A stretch of 64,000 nt of DNA from assembly GCA_947044365.1 (NCBI GenBank), contig OX345647.1:6049114-6113113 (forward strand). The letters are read 5' to 3'. Position numbers and translations under genes: made by a program. This document shows, piece after piece, positions 1-13,143 of this stretch; positions within the stretch are counted from its first letter, which is position 1; each line of letters opens with the position of its first letter. The notes below the pieces were generated by a model, which was not told the origin of the DNA, searched no databases, and worked only from the letters and a program-made list of their open reading frames with translations. This DNA is from Petrosia ficiformis (lineage: Eukaryota; Porifera; Demospongiae; Haplosclerida; Petrosiidae).

Positions 1-1
1 A

Positions 2-790
2 TGTATAGTATGTAATGATATATGCATATCTACTAGCCTTGGTCCTCATATAGCCAGTCAGAAACACATCAATGCTGAAACTGACTGGAGGAAAGTCGGT
101 CAACCAATTCCCAAGTTTAAAAGAATGTTTGTAGAAGTGGCCCATGAACCTGACATGAAAGTAGTAAACAATTATTGTAAAGTGTGTGATATACATACAG
201 CAGACGAAGTTACATTATTTAATCATTGTAATAGTCGTAAACATGCTTGGAATGTGTTAAAAACTAAAAGCAGTGAATGTGAAGATAAAACATTTTTCTG
301 TGATGTTTGTGGAGTGACATGTGTGAGTAACGAGGAGCTCAAAGCTCACTTCTTACTAGAAGAGCATGTTAGTAATGTCACTAAAAAAGCAATGCAGATA
401 GCTGCAGCTAATCCATTACCTGGAATTTCTCCAAAAGCTGGTGGTATATTACCAACACCTGTTCTACCAAAAATAATGAAAGCATTTGTAGTTCGTCAGT
501 CAAATATAAAAAATGCTACACCAAAAGTGTCACTATCTAATGCACAAGAGTACAATACTACGAGTCCTCAAACTACAGGAAATGTACATGCCTCCACAGT
601 CCCTCGAATTATGGCTATTCCTGTAAATACATCTACGGCCAGTACTCCTACAGTTTATAATAACTATCAACACCCAAGCAGTCAACAGCCACAACCTGTA
701 ACATATAATACTGTTTATTATCAACCTACAGTGTCGTCAGCACAGCCACCACAAGTTGTTGGATACTATATGCCACAATATTACAAATAA
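2..790 (+). CDS. C2H2 (U1/JAZ-type) zinc-finger protein, 5' truncated by window edge
   Basis: The reading frame is open from base 2 to the TAA ending at 790, so the gene starts left of the window; the first in-window Met at 125 is probably internal. Three long-linker zinc fingers are visible: one encoded around 2-80 (C-x2-C ... H-x5-H), one starting YCKVCD (C-x2-C-x12-H-x5-H) and one starting FCDVCG with the same spacing. This spacing is typical of U1-like/JAZ fingers, a class that often binds double-stranded RNA. The C-terminal half is low complexity, rich in Pro, Gln, Ser, Thr and Tyr, and ends in YYMPQYYK. The segment FVEVAHEPD resembles FVEVSLSEKD in the next gene, so the two look like tandem duplicates. 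RNA binding is inferred from finger type only. Confidence 0.8.
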   Translation, partial: CIVCNDICISTSLGPHIASQKHINAETDWRKVGQPIPKFKRMFVEVAHEPDMKVVNNYCKVCDIHTADEVTLFNHCNSRKHAWNVLKTKSSECEDKTFFCDVCGVTCVSNEELKAHFLLEEHVSNVTKKAMQIAAANPLPGISPKAGGILPTPVLPKIMKAFVVRQSNIKNATPKVSLSNAQEYNTTSPQTTGNVHASTVPRIMAIPVNTSTASTPTVYNNYQHPSSQQPQPVTYNTVYYQPTVSSAQPPQVVGYYMPQYYK

Positions 791-865
791 TCTCACATGC
801 AATTAATTATAAAAAATATTAATAGTTATTATTATAATTATGGGTGGGTCATCTTTAAGAATAAA

Positions 866-2410
866 ATGGCTGATTGGAGGTTGCCTTTTTCGCACGTGGA
901 CAATAACAGTCGAATTAGGAGAGCCAGAAGTAGAAGTCCTCAAAGAGAAAGAATATGGCCTGTTCAACGAGGATATGATAGAGAATATCCTTCAACTTCA
1001 TGGAGTTCGGGAGAGTCTTGGGATTATAATCAATGGAGACAACATGACTCACACTATTATCATGATGAAATTTATTACCCTGCTAGAGAATCTTATTATC
1101 CTGAAGAGAGTGAGCCGTTTTCATATGACAGAAGAGGATGGTACCCTCAACATTCTCGATTTTCAGAATATTCTCCAGGATTCTTTCAAAATGATGATGT
1201 ACCAAGACAAGCTCGACGACTTCCAAATGACATTTCTAGACAGTTGAGACGACCTCAAGATGAGACAGTTAGAGGACGACTTCCTGATGACATTCCAAGA
1301 CCGATTAGACAACTCCCTGGTGGAATTACATGGCGACAAAATTCTGATGGCATTTCACAACATGTTAAACGACCCCCTGACTACATTACACAGCAGGTTA
1401 AACGACCCCCAAACTATATTTCACAACAAGTTAAACGACCCCCTGACTACATTACACAACAGGTTAAACGACCCCCTGAAAACATTACACAGCAGGTTAA
1501 ACGACCCCCTGACAACATTCCACAACAGGTTAAACGAGTTCCTGACGACATTCCTCCTACTAGCTTGGTATCTTCTACTATAACAACTGCAAAACCATTT
1601 GAAGAAGCTGAAACTCTACCAGTTGAGGCTTTGAAGAAAAAGGAAGAAGGATTGCCTTTTGCGGAGAATAGTAATATTATTTCTGTTACATCACGTATGC
1701 GTTGCTCTTTATGTAATATTACAACCACAAGTGTAGCTCATTTAGAAAGTCATTATAAAGGCATAAAGCATCTAAAAATGGTGAGGAAAAAAGGAAATGG
1801 TGGCACTTCTGAAACTAGTGATAAAATGGTCAAAATAATGGTATGTAGTGTTTGTGGTCAGCATAGCAAATCAGATGATTTGAACATAGAATCACATGTT
1901 GAGACAGAGAGACACAAGACTGGTCTTGAGAGAAGTGTTAAACGCCATCGAAGTATTCCTGAAATGCAAGAATTGTTTGTGGAGGTTTCATTGAGTGAAA
2001 AAGATGTAGATATAGTCCTGGAATTGGAGAAGAATCCAGAGGGATATTATTGTGAGGTATGTGATATTACAATGAGAGCATATGAAGGATATCAACAACA
2101 TGTTAAAGGTCAGAAACATCACAAGCTTCTTCGTAAAGTGCTGAATTGTCAAGATGATGATGTGGAAACTCATTATTGTGATGTATGTGATATATATATT
2201 AACACAAGAGACTCGTATCAGCGTCATTTGGAAGGTCAAAAGCATAAGAAGTTGCTACGTAACAAAGATCATGAGATGGCTAGTGGATTGTATTGTGATA
2301 CATGTCGTATAGTATGTACCTCGTATGTAGATCTTGAATCACATTGCAAAGGAAAACAACACCAACAAAAATTACAAAAACAGAAACAATTTCTTTCTAA
2401 CATTTCATAA
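866..2410 (+). CDS. Five-finger C2H2 (U1/JAZ-type) protein with proline-rich repeats
   Basis: A single-exon frame of 514 aa. I chose the ATG at 866 (MADWRLPF) rather than the upstream in-frame ATG at 797, because the 23 residues between are Asn/Tyr-rich and look like translated leader. The N-terminus has an Arg/Ser-rich stretch (RRARSRSPQRER) like splicing-related proteins. Residues about 120-230 carry seven or more imperfect 11-residue repeats of the form VKRPPDYITQQ. Five zinc fingers with C-x2-C and H-x5-H spacing follow, starting RCSLCN, VCSVCG, YCEVCD, YCDVCD and YCDTCR. Fingers three and four end in the shared motif GQKHxKLLR. The stop is only 20 bp from the convergent TRIC gene. A role in RNA binding or processing is inferred from finger type and the RS-like start. 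Confidence 0.8.
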   Translation: MADWRLPFSHVDNNSRIRRARSRSPQRERIWPVQRGYDREYPSTSWSSGESWDYNQWRQHDSHYYHDEIYYPARESYYPEESEPFSYDRRGWYPQHSRFSEYSPGFFQNDDVPRQARRLPNDISRQLRRPQDETVRGRLPDDIPRPIRQLPGGITWRQNSDGISQHVKRPPDYITQQVKRPPNYISQQVKRPPDYITQQVKRPPENITQQVKRPPDNIPQQVKRVPDDIPPTSLVSSTITTAKPFEEAETLPVEALKKKEEGLPFAENSNIISVTSRMRCSLCNITTTSVAHLESHYKGIKHLKMVRKKGNGGTSETSDKMVKIMVCSVCGQHSKSDDLNIESHVETERHKTGLERSVKRHRSIPEMQELFVEVSLSEKDVDIVLELEKNPEGYYCEVCDITMRAYEGYQQHVKGQKHHKLLRKVLNCQDDDVETHYCDVCDIYINTRDSYQRHLEGQKHKKLLRNKDHEMASGLYCDTCRIVCTSYVDLESHCKGKQHQQKLQKQKQFLSNIS

Positions 2411-2430
2411 CACACTAATTGTAATCTTTA

Positions 2431-3447
2431 CTACTCAAGTTTTTCCTTTTCAATTGAACACGTTACTATGGACCAGATTTTTTCTTGTGGTCTTTTCAAA
2501 GGATCGGAATTTGTCTTGTACCAAATATCATATAGTTTTAATGTACATAGTATAATTGATCCTATTAATATACATTCATTTGTTGTGATGCTAAACATTC
2601 CAGTATTGTAAATCACAGCATACATCATCCCAAGCAGAAATCCTCCTTTAGTAGTGCTGTTAATGATATTTAATAATTATAATTAACAGGGGTTATACTC
2701 ACAATGATAATTCTAATAGTTCATATTGTTTTTCTGGTAAACCAGTTAATATTCGATAAAAACAAATACTCCATTTTTTTCCTGTACCTATATATACTGG
2801 TATAACAGAAATTGATAATGTGAAAATGGAATACTACCTTTAAACATTCCTGTAAGCGCAAGAGGTAGAAATGAATTAGGATACACTTCACCACCCAACA
2901 ATACACCACTCATTATAATACGAGAACGTCTAATTTCTTCTAATAGATTCAAAATCAACTACTATACAATTATTAATCATGTGATGTGTCATGTGATCAC
3001 ATACTATACCTTCACTGGTGTTTTATTGGATAATTTATAAAGGAAATCATTTGGACTGAAATGTACTAAATACCTATCGATAGTACGTACTGAATGATAA
3101 TTATATTACATGTAATATTACCATATTAGTACTCCACTCCATACTGCTCTTTCATCAAGAACAGAATTAAGAACTGGTAGTCCCAACATAATACTGGTGA
3201 TGATAGTACCAGATCCTGATATTAACACACACAAACAACATGATGCTATCGGATGATCAACTGCAAATTTTCTTCCTTCTAAAAGTTGATTATTACTAAG
3301 GTGATTAAAGAAATAAATACTTATTTAACCTGGTTCATTGCGTAATGCTACAGCTGTTAGTAAGTAATGTACACACACAAGAAATGGCCAACTGGGTAGT
3401 ATAGAAAGAGTGTCTGCAACATCTTTTATAATTCCTGTGATATCCAT
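2431..3447 (-). CDS. TMEM38: TRIC-type trimeric intracellular cation channel (TMEM38 family)
   Basis: A multi-exon gene read on the minus strand from ATG 3447 to TAG 2431. Exon 1 encodes MDITGIIKDVADTLSILPSW and then a membrane segment ending ALRNEPG, matching the first helix and the conserved EPG turn of TMEM38. Later pieces encode HPIASCCLCVLISGSG, YLVHFSPNDFLYK, the charged helix LLEEIRRSRIIMSGVLLGGE, and a last helix containing GGFLLGMMYAVIYNTG. The order and spacing match TRIC channels, K+ channels of the ER/SR that balance charge during Ca2+ release. The Lys/Glu-rich tail (EKEKLE) fits the family. Short introns separate about five exons; the exact junctions near 2640-2830 and 2960-3110 are my least certain calls. 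Its promoter is shared with WDR36. Confidence 0.75.
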
Positions 3448-3629
3448 TATTCTGAAATAGAAAAATCACTCAAATATAACTATTTTCATTCTCTCTCTTT
3501 CTTTACCTTTAATCAGTGACTGGTCAGCCTATTTCCTTTGTTGTGAACATGTTGACATACAACAAAGGAACGAGTAATAAATTTTAACCCTTTATGAACA
3601 GAGATATTAACCACGTGGTATTAATAACT
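3448..3629. promoter_or_regulatory. Divergent promoter between TRIC and WDR36 genes
   Basis: The 182-bp gap between the head-to-head start codons of the TRIC channel gene and WDR36 must hold both promoters and 5' UTRs. It contains a pyrimidine-rich run (TTCTCTCTCTTTCTTT) and the inverted pair CCTTTGTTGTgaac / acaACAAAGG near 3535-3568. No TATA box is obvious. Confidence 0.4.
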
Positions 3630-6600
3630 ATGTCTAAGATATTTTCTCCATTTAGAGCTGTTGGTTTTTGTTGTAACAGTGTACCACTATCTCTCAGTGT
3701 TAGAGGAAGCACTGCTCTAATAGCTACTGCTGTAGGGAAAGCTTTTCATGTTTATAATGTGAGTTGTATTATTAATAATATACTTAATGATGAATTCTCA
3801 TTTTACAGTGTGCAAAAATCCATCTTCTTTTTGTCAGTGAGTTAGATGAGATATTTGATAAAGTTATTGAAATTACAGTTCACAGGTCCTCCACAAGAGG
3901 ACAGTATAGTATATCTTATTCAAGACAGACTCACCACTTACATTGCTGTTGGTAAAAGTGTAAAATGTTTCAAGCGAGGGAAACAAGTTTGGTGTCTGGA
4001 GGGTCATAGTGGGTTTGTACATACTCTGTTATTAGTTGGTCAACATCTAATAGCTATTGATGATAGAAATTCTTTCAAAGTTTGGGACAGAAAGGCTAAA
4101 GGTTAGTATTGTATTTATACAGAATTATAATTATTATTGTTTATATTAGAACTATACACTGAACTACACTTCAATAGTGATTCATTTGAAATATCATGTA
4201 TTGTACATCCCAGTACATATCTCAATAAAGTGTTAATAGGTAGTAAACAAGGACCTTTACAATTGTGGAATATAAGAAATGGGTATGTAAAACTACATTA
4301 TGTAATTATATATGATAAGTGAAATTCATCCAGGAAGCTTATCTATACATTCAATGGTTGGAATTCATCTGTTCTTGTATTAGTACAGTCACCAGCATTA
4401 GATGTTATTGGTATTGGTCTTCACAATGGAAATATTATATTACACAATATACGATATGATAATACATTAATGAGTTTTGTACAGGAATGGGGACCTGTAA
4501 TAAACATGTCATTTAGAACAGGTATACACACATACAACAGATATAGAGAATATTAGTACTGCTTTAATTTGATAGATGGAGTTAATAGTTTAGTTACGAG
4601 TAGTACTAAGGGACATATTGCAGTTTGGAACTTGGATGAACAAAAACTAGACAGTGTATTACATGATGCTCATAGTGGTTCAGTTAATGGACTCTCATTT
4701 CTTCCTCAACAACCAACAATGCTAACATCTAGTTTAGATAATTCCATTAAGGTAATAGTTAGTGATCACATGATTATAATGACCACACCCTCCATATAAT
4801 TATATAGATGTGGATATTTGACCAATCTGATGGTAGTGCAAGGTTATTGAAACATCGACAAGGCCATAGTGCTCCACCAACTATTATCAGATTTAATGGA
4901 AATTTGAGTATACTAAGTGCAGGTATATTAATTATTAATATTGGGTGTGATACTTATTAATTAATATTAAAGGACTTGACAATGCTTTACGAGTAATGAT
5001 GTTACACAGTGACTCTGTATCGTGTGAATTATCACAAGGTAACGAAGTGTTAAATCACATGATTATGATGTGTTGCTTGTATCATGTGACTATTATTCAT
5101 TAACTGTCTAGGTCATGTGACTAGTTTATCTAACAAGAGAAATTTAAGTGTTGATATGTTGAAAGTTCCAGCTATAATAGACTTTTCATTTGGTATGGAA
5201 TAAATCAAATTATTATTAATTATTAATAATTATAATAGGACTAACTCGATTTAATGAGTGGGATTGTGTTGTGTCTTGTCACCATGGTAACCGCATTGCT
5301 CACACATGGAATCTTTCAAATTTCACTATTGGTAAACATAATCTCAAGTCACATCACAATGGAGCTAAACCACTTGTAATTAATATAATATTATTAATGT
5401 ATTTAATATTATATATTATATTATAGTGTTGTTGTATTAGTGGATGTGGTAACTTTGTATTACTTGGTATGACAACAGGACATATTGAAATATTTAATAT
5501 GCAGTCTGGTTTGTATCGTGGTCAGTTAAATACAAGTATGTTGAATTATTATTAATGTAATGGTATTAGTCTATGTATATATTATAGCACATACAGGACC
5601 TGTTAGGGGTGTCGCTATTAACTCAATTAATACACATGTATATACAGGTGGAAGTGATGGATTAATAAAGGTTAGTGACATTAATTAATTAATGGAGTAA
5701 TTATTATTAATTAATAAAGGTGTGGTCATTTCATGATCGAAAGTATTTACGTTCTATTTCTGTGAGTTATCCTGTATCAAAAATGTGTTATCACAGAGAT
5801 AGGTAATTATATTCATTATTTAATCCATTTTTATTAACTTGTTTCTTACAGTTCTCTTCTTGCTGTAGCTTTAGATTCTTTTCTAGTGTTAATATTAGAC
5901 ATGGAAACGTGTAGAGTTGTAAGAAGATTCAAAGGTCATTATAAGAGGATTACCGACATGGTTTGTACTTACTATCTATTTATTAATAATATTAATTATT
6001 ATTAATATTAGGTTTTCAGTTCAGATAGTAGGTGGTTAATAACATGCTCAATGGACTGTGTTGTTAGAACATGGGATATTCCAAGTGGTCATTTAATAGA
6101 CTGTTTTCTGTTAGAAGCTCCACCCACTAGTATTTCATTATCATCAAATGGAGAGTATATGGCATGTAGTATAGTTGATGATTTAGGAATATATATCTGG
6201 TAATGTATAATTTATATATAACACTTTTGTATTAATGATTATTTTAACTGTAGGTCTAACAAAAGTGTTTATTCAAATGTATCGTTACATCCTATATCAC
6301 CATCTTTCATACCTCAAATTCATTTACCATCCACTGGAGAAGATGAACCAGAGGAAGAGGAAGAGGAGTGTGATGACCAGACTACTATACTACAACCTTT
6401 AGAGACTGGACTACTGACATTATCTTCTTTACCAAAATCTCACTGGAGTAATCTACTGAATTTAGATACTATTAAAGTAATAAATTAATTATTATATTTA
6501 TTTTATATTTTATAAATCTATTTTACTTAGGAGCGTAATAAACCAAAAGAACCTGTTAAACCAGTTAAACCGGCTCCATTCTTCCTACCAACACTTCCTG

Positions 6601-7321
6601 GACCTGAAATAAAGTTTGTTCAGTCCGAGGAGAATATGATACCGACACAGGAGGTATTTATGTAATATATACTCGTGTTTTAATTACACAGTATGTAACA
6701 GTATGTATTGGATAATAATATACTATTTATATAGCCTTGTAGTAAAGTATTTGACATGAGGAAATTGATGTCTGCTAGTGCATTTCATAAAGTGTTATTG
6801 GAATGTGATATGACACAAGATTGTAAGTTATCATTATGATACTTATGATAGATTATTGTATGGTTTCTGTTAGTTATCGGAGTTTCTTCTCTTCTTAAAA
6901 CTATGGGACCTTCAGAGATTGACAGGGAAATACAACTAATGGACGACAATTTATTATCTGTATTTCTTCAGTTTTTATTGAGTCGTTTTAAAACTAATGA
7001 TGATTTTGAATTAAATGAGACTTATCTTCATTTAGTTCTGAAGGTAAGCAACTATATGATATTCTGTTTTAGGGGTTGTGTATTCATATAAGAAGTCATG
7101 AAATAATGCTATAAGTGTTTGGAATCTGTAATATAGCTATCTTTATATGAAATAATGATCGTTTTTTCATTATCCAGTATCATAAAACTGGTTTGTACAA
7201 GAACAGAGAATTAATTGAAGAAATACAGGATCATCATGTACAATGTTGTAAACTAGTACAATATAAAATAGACTATTGTCTCTGTTTACTCAGTTTTTGT
7301 AAAAATGCTTCAGTTTATTAA
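3630..7321 (+). CDS. WDR36: WDR36/UTP21, small-subunit processome WD40 protein
   Basis: About 14 small exons with short introns encode a WD40 protein that follows WDR36/UTP21 from end to end. It opens with FSPFRAVGFCCNSVPLSLSV. Later signatures are LHPSTYLNKVLIGS-like (IVHPSTYLNKVLIGSKQG), NIRYDNTLMSFVQEWGP, GHIAVWNLDEQKLD, RQGHSAPPTIIRF, and SDSRWLITCSMDCVVRTWDI followed by GHLIDCFLLEAPPTS. The Utp21 C-terminal domain follows, with HWSNLLNLDTIK, NKPKEPVKPVKPAPFFLPTLPG and MGPSEIDREI. Yeast Utp21 acts in the nucleolus in the U3 snoRNP processome for 18S rRNA maturation. I prefer the ATG at 3630 (MSKIF) over 3594 because family similarity begins there; the 12-residue extension is possible. The gene ends 49 bp before Wntless, on the same strand. 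Confidence 0.9.
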
Positions 7322-7370
7322 ACCTTAATGATATTCATGATACAGTGAAACTATTGAAGTGTATGAATTT

Positions 7371-9439
7371 ATGAAAATGAAGTTCGTTGTTGTTTGTGTT
7401 GCTGTAATTCTATCCTGGATTACTCTTACTATAATTGGGTCTTTAGGTAAATTATAAGTTTATTTATTATCTATTTTTAAATTTATATCTTTTGATAGGA
7501 CCTCCAGTAACTGTGTTTGAAGAATTTTCATTCAAAAAATGTCTTGTTAGTAAAAGTGATCATATCACAACTGGAGATATGATTAATATTACTACTTGTA
7601 AATATCATGGAATGGAAATTAATGAGGTTATGATTGACAAGTTACAAGCTATATCTTCCTATGATGTGATATATTATGTCTCACTTCCTGTTAAACGTTT
7701 TGAGCGTCGTATGTCAAGATCATTTCAGTATCTTATTGGAGATATAGATGTGTCCCTTCGGAGTCAGTATATTCAACAATTGATAAGTAAGTGTATTAAT
7801 TAATTGTAGTGAGACGATTGTTAGATATTATTTATAGAATACAATAAGAATTATTTGAAATATGAAATTTCAATTGGTTATCGAAATAATGATGAAAGTC
7901 ATTGGAATAGATTTGCTATTGGGAACAGTAGTCGAATATTAGAGTGTGGACAAAATGAATGGGTAAGTTACTAATATTAAACATCATTATTAAATTATAT
8001 CTAATTATTTAGGGAACATATAATTGTGAACATTTCACATTGTTTGAATTATGGAGTAGTCATTATGATCATTATCTTATTAATATAAGAATACCATATC
8101 TTCCATTAACAGATATATTTAATGAATTTAGAGGAATTTCTGCTATAAAGGAAATCAACCTTATTGTATGTAATGATTAATTAATGATTAATTAATGATT
8201 AATTAATGATTTCATATTGTAGGAGATTCATCAACACCCTGAATTTACTAAATGGTGGTTTATAATGAAATGTTTATTCTTTCCTTTATCTTTATGTGTG
8301 TTGTGGTTTGTTACAAACAGAAAGAATATACAACACAAGTAAATAATTATGTCTAATAAATATATTAATTATATTATTTCACAGGTCTCTACTGTTTCTA
8401 GTGTATTGTATTGTATTCCTAAACAGTATGTTGTCATATCAAAACACACTATGCTATATAAATGTAACTATTTATTATAGTACCAGTTGAAGTGTTGACT
8501 CTGTGGTTCAATCTACCATGGATGACTGTATTTAATGATTTTCGACATGGACTATTAATTGCTGGACTTTTCTTTTTCTGGACGCTATTTATTGGACATT
8601 TAGTAAGTTAATAAATAATAGTCATGTGATTATTGTTAATAATAGGGTAATGAACATGAGTCTTCACCTAAATTGAGTCACTACTGGTTCCAGTTACTTC
8701 TTGCCACCATTACATGCCTGTTTTTCTTTATCTACGAATTTTGTGAAAGGTATACGAATATCTCATGAATATATTCATAATTATATCATTTTTGTCATTC
8801 ACAGGGGTATACAAGTATTCATGCCATTTTATAGTATTTGGGGAACAGAATTTGGGAAATTCCTTGCTGTATCATTAATACATTATTAGTCGTTAAAATA
8901 CAATTAACTTTTCCTTAATGTTACAATGCACAGTACACATTTATCACCATAGCAACCACATCAGGCATTCTATATACTATGTGTTTGATATCAATGGTTG
9001 TTAAGATTGGTTTGGTCATGCGAACAAGACAAGATGATACTCCAGTTATGTCAGCTGGATTGTATCAGAAGACACGAGTATGTATATATTATTATCGTGT
9101 TTTATGATATTGTACTACATGTTTCGTGTAGGAAAGATTTTCAGAATTATGGAAGTTTGTACTCCTCACAGTAATAGTTGCCATTATCAGTGTTTTAGGA
9201 TACTTGTTACCTGTAGAAATATTTCTGCTTCATTGGATTCATGGCAAACAACTCTCCTTATATGGTATGTGAATGGGCAGTAGTATTAACCAACTGTTTA
9301 CATAACACTGTATAATCCCTTAGGAGCCCTTCTAATAGGTAACTATGGTCTATGGAATACATATGTATTGAGTATAGGAGTGGTATATTCTGACATTCGA
9401 TCAATTGTTAAGTTACTAAATAAACATTCTCAGAAATAA
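7371..9439 (+). CDS. WLS: Wntless (Wnt secretion sorting receptor)
   Basis: About nine exons encode a multipass membrane protein. It starts MKMKFVVVCVAVILSW, a signal-anchor helix, then a large lumenal domain (GPPVTVFEEFSFKKC onward), then seven further hydrophobic segments. Strong Wntless landmarks are VEVLTLWFNLPWMTVFNDFR, CERGIQVFMPFYSIWGTE and GNYGLWNTYVLSIGVVYS near the C-terminus. Wntless carries lipid-modified Wnt from the ER/Golgi to the cell surface and is animal-specific, which helps place the genome. The C-terminal tail (KLLNKHSQK) is short and lacks the long cytosolic tail of vertebrate proteins. ATGs at 7371 and 7377 are both possible starts. It is convergent with the ADAMTS gene, 93 bp apart, with AATAAATAAA after the stop. 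Confidence 0.88.
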
Positions 9440-9532
9440 AAAAGAAAACGTGATATGATAAATAACAATAATAAATAAAAGTTGTCATAATACAATTATT
9501 TTTTGATAAAGTGATTTGAACGGTAATTAATT

Positions 9533-12500
9533 TTAACTGCAGGATTTACAGCATTTCGTTTTATAGTATTGGTACATACAACCTCCCACTTGAGCTATAG
9601 TAGGACATATTGTGTCACTATCTACACAAGCTGAAATAAATATAAGTTAAACTAATGGAAAGGAATTAATGATATACTTACAAACATTAATGCATTCAAC
9701 AGTACAACTGCGTGTTTCATTAGGTAATGTATGTACAGAACAGTATCCATTGTTAACTGTGGTTCCGTTTATATGTTGGCAAGATAAACCAGATCGCACT
9801 TGTTTACCAGTTCCACAATCTGTATCACACTATAGAAGAGCATTATATCTTCATTTGGCTGTATAATTACCTATACATACCTTTGACCATTGTGTAACCC
9901 AATGGTATTTATCACATGACTCCATTTTACATGATAAAGTTGTTGGTATTTCAGTGTCACACATTTCATTTGATACTGCTGAATCTACTAAAAAATCCAT
10001 ACAAGTGATATTTCTTGTTTTCTTTCCCTCTCCACACAAAACAGAACAGTCACTCCATTCAGTAGTCTTCCATTTATACATTGAGCGGTTAGTAGGAGCC
10101 AGGAATGAGTAATGGATAGGTACTACAGTCTGTTCTTTCATATATACCTGTAAATTAATGAGGTGGTTGGTACGCCATGATAGGTTTAATAATAACTGAC
10201 TTGTATTTTCACATCTGAGTGTGTTGGACCAGATGAGTGAAGATATTGTGTGTGATAATGTGTTTCTCCATAGTACCACCACACACCTGATAAATATGTG
10301 TGTGATCCAGGGACTAATGATGTATTAACATGTATAGTGTTTCCATTGTCTTTGGCAACTATTTGTAAGAAAATAATTAATTATGAGGAGTTTGGTTATA
10401 GATAGCTTACTAATGGAATTATTTGATTGAGTCACTTCTTCAATCTTAATATCTATTGAACCTTTAGGTATTGTAATGATATCAACATTATCTGTGTAGG
10501 AGGGAAGTACAAGTCACAATCCATGTTTATAGTATAATTACCTGCAGTAGTTTTTGTGGGTGCATCAGTGCCAGTAATGGGAATACAACTGCTATTATCA
10601 CCACATAGCACTTTACAACTATCTTCAAATATCAGTGTATCTAATTGGTTATCACAACCAATCTAAATGTTGATATATAGCAGTAGTATAGGAGTGACCA
10701 GTGTCATATTACCTTAATACAATTTCCATTGATACAAACACCAGGTATAGTATTACTAGTTAAACATGAAGTTCCATCTTTCACAGGATCTTCTAAAATA
10801 TAAAATCTATCACTTCCTTCTCTCGTGCAATATAGTTTACAAGGATCAAGTTTAAACTTCACTATCTTGTCTATAGTTGAATAATTTACATAATTACATT
10901 ATAAATTGTTAAAATGTTACATACCTTGATTAACACTTGACCATTTGTAATTATGTACACTTCTGAGAGGACCTAAATATGCACACCTTTCATCACGATA
11001 ATCAGTTGTATTTTGAGAACATTCAACATTATTACAAGTCTGGTAGCGTCGTTTGGCACCTACACAGTAATTACCGCCATATTGTGGACTTCAGATAAAG
11101 AAGACACCAAGTAATGTATTTAATATTCTATATAACACTTACATGGGAGCATTACATTCCCTATCACTATACTGTATTCCAGTACCACATGTCATAGAAC
11201 ATTGACTCCATGGACCCCATTCACCCCATTCTCCGTGTACCACTTCTGAAATCACAGTTTCATTCTCACAATGACCTTTGTAACATACTCCATTACTCAA
11301 ATCAGAAAGGATGCAAGGTGAACCAGAAGCAGGAGGTGAATGTTGACTCAGATTACATACACTGTCCTCTGAACTACACCAAAGTACACTACAATTCTAA
11401 AAATCAATCCAATTATTCTATAATATATTACATGACAATTATTACTGACTGTTTTTTCACATGATTTTGTATTGTCTCCAAACAACAGTACACACTGATT
11501 ATCCAGAGAGTATTCTGTTCCTAACAGAGGAACCATTGTGGAATATGCTGTAGTATTAGGTTTGTTATTTAAACAGGAACTTTGTGATGATCTATTCAAT
11601 ATTGAATCAACAAACTATTATGTATCAATGTCACTTACCTCAAGAAATCTTGTAGTTGCTGACGGCTACATTCAGACCACAAGTGTGGATTATCAGTCTC
11701 TTGAAAACTAGCAGCCATAAGATAGTAATCTGATTCACATGCTACATTATTATCACCATCATGATAAATTCCAAGACTAAAATATGATTAATAATAATTG
11801 AGTAGTTTAGTTTAATTCTGCAAGTATATATATACCTGTGACCAATTTCATGAGTGATAGTAAATGCAGTTGATAATCCAGTATCACGTACAATTACACA
11901 GCTTTTTGATGATTTACACATACCTCCATAGTTAGTTAGTCCTGTGTGTTAGTAATTATAATAGTTGTTAAGAGTATATAGTTCTTATTGTTCAAACCTA
12001 ATATCCCACAGTCATTTTCAGATTCACATATTATATGTCTGGTTACTAGAACAGCAATATCATGATTATGTACCTCTTTCTCTTGCCATTTACAGAAACT
12101 ATCTTTTAAACTAATTGCACTATCTCCAGCAGAGACGTGAAGCTATTGAATAAATTATTATAAATGATGAATAGAATAGGACATGTAATTCTTACTTCAT
12201 TTGAGTGAAATATAGTTATGTTAACAAGTGCAACATTAATCAAACTACCAGTTGATGGATCTCTAAACAGATGTGATACCTATGTAATATCAACATTGAA
12301 CAGAAATATCACCCACTCAATAGATAGTTTGTAAACACAACTAATTGTATTTTAAGAGTTTAAAATACAAAACTACTAACTGTGCTCATCAGATCCAACA
12401 AGTAAGGTACTAGTCCATTTTCATGATAATTGCTCATGTGTTCATCAGCTACAATAGCTACTTCTATTGTATTCTCTGATATAATGTGCTCATGTCTCTT

Positions 12501-13143
12501 GGAACGTATTGCTGCAATGAATTGATAATCTTCCAATATAATATTTATTATCATTATACCTGTAAAATCTTTTGTGCTACTAATATGTTGTAAAATATGT
12601 TTCCACTGTCCATTTATAATCAGGTCATTTTTCATAGTTCTGTCAGGATGTATTCTATACGTCTGTGTACCAACAGTCAACAGACCACTCTGTGAAATGA
12701 GTAATATAATAGTATGTTAACAATAATTATGATCTCACCATTCCATCACACAGTGAAAATGTTGTCCAGCCAACCACACTACTATTATCACCTGCCTTGT
12801 GTACACTACCAGTGTAGATACAATCTGCAGGAATATTTTGAAGAGAATTCTGTCTACCTTTTTCAACATATGCTATCGTTAGATCTTTGATAATCATCGG
12901 ATCAATTGTCAGGTTCATCAGAATTTGCTCATCATTAATGAAGAGGGAAAACAGTTTATTCTCAACATCATCATGTATAATTTCCTCAGGATAAACATCA
13001 CTAGTTTGATAATCTGTTCATTGAAGATCAATGAATAAAATAATAAATAGAATATACTTACCTTCTCTGTATATACTTAATGGTGCTTGGGAACTGGTAG
13101 CCCATATACACACAAATATTAATATAGTTACTTCTCTACTCAT
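9533..13143 (-). CDS. ADAMTS-type secreted metalloprotease
   Basis: A many-exon minus-strand gene. It starts MSREVTILIFVCIWATSSQA, a clear signal peptide, followed by a propeptide. The reprolysin domain ends with the zinc site HEIGHSLGIYHD (about 11830-11900) and the Met-turn YYLMAAS. Then come a disintegrin-like segment, a central thrombospondin-1 repeat (GEWGPWSQCSMTCGTG, near 11180-11225), the ADAMTS Cys-rich module (DPCKLYCTREGSDRFYILED ... GVCINGNC), a spacer, further TSP1 repeats (EWSDCSVLCGEGKKTRNITC), and a C-terminal PLAC module (CVDSDTICP ... CCKSCS) at the stop. This full domain order identifies ADAMTS. All three zinc histidines and the catalytic Glu are present, so it should be active on extracellular matrix. 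The specific ADAMTS subtype is not resolved. Confidence 0.88.
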
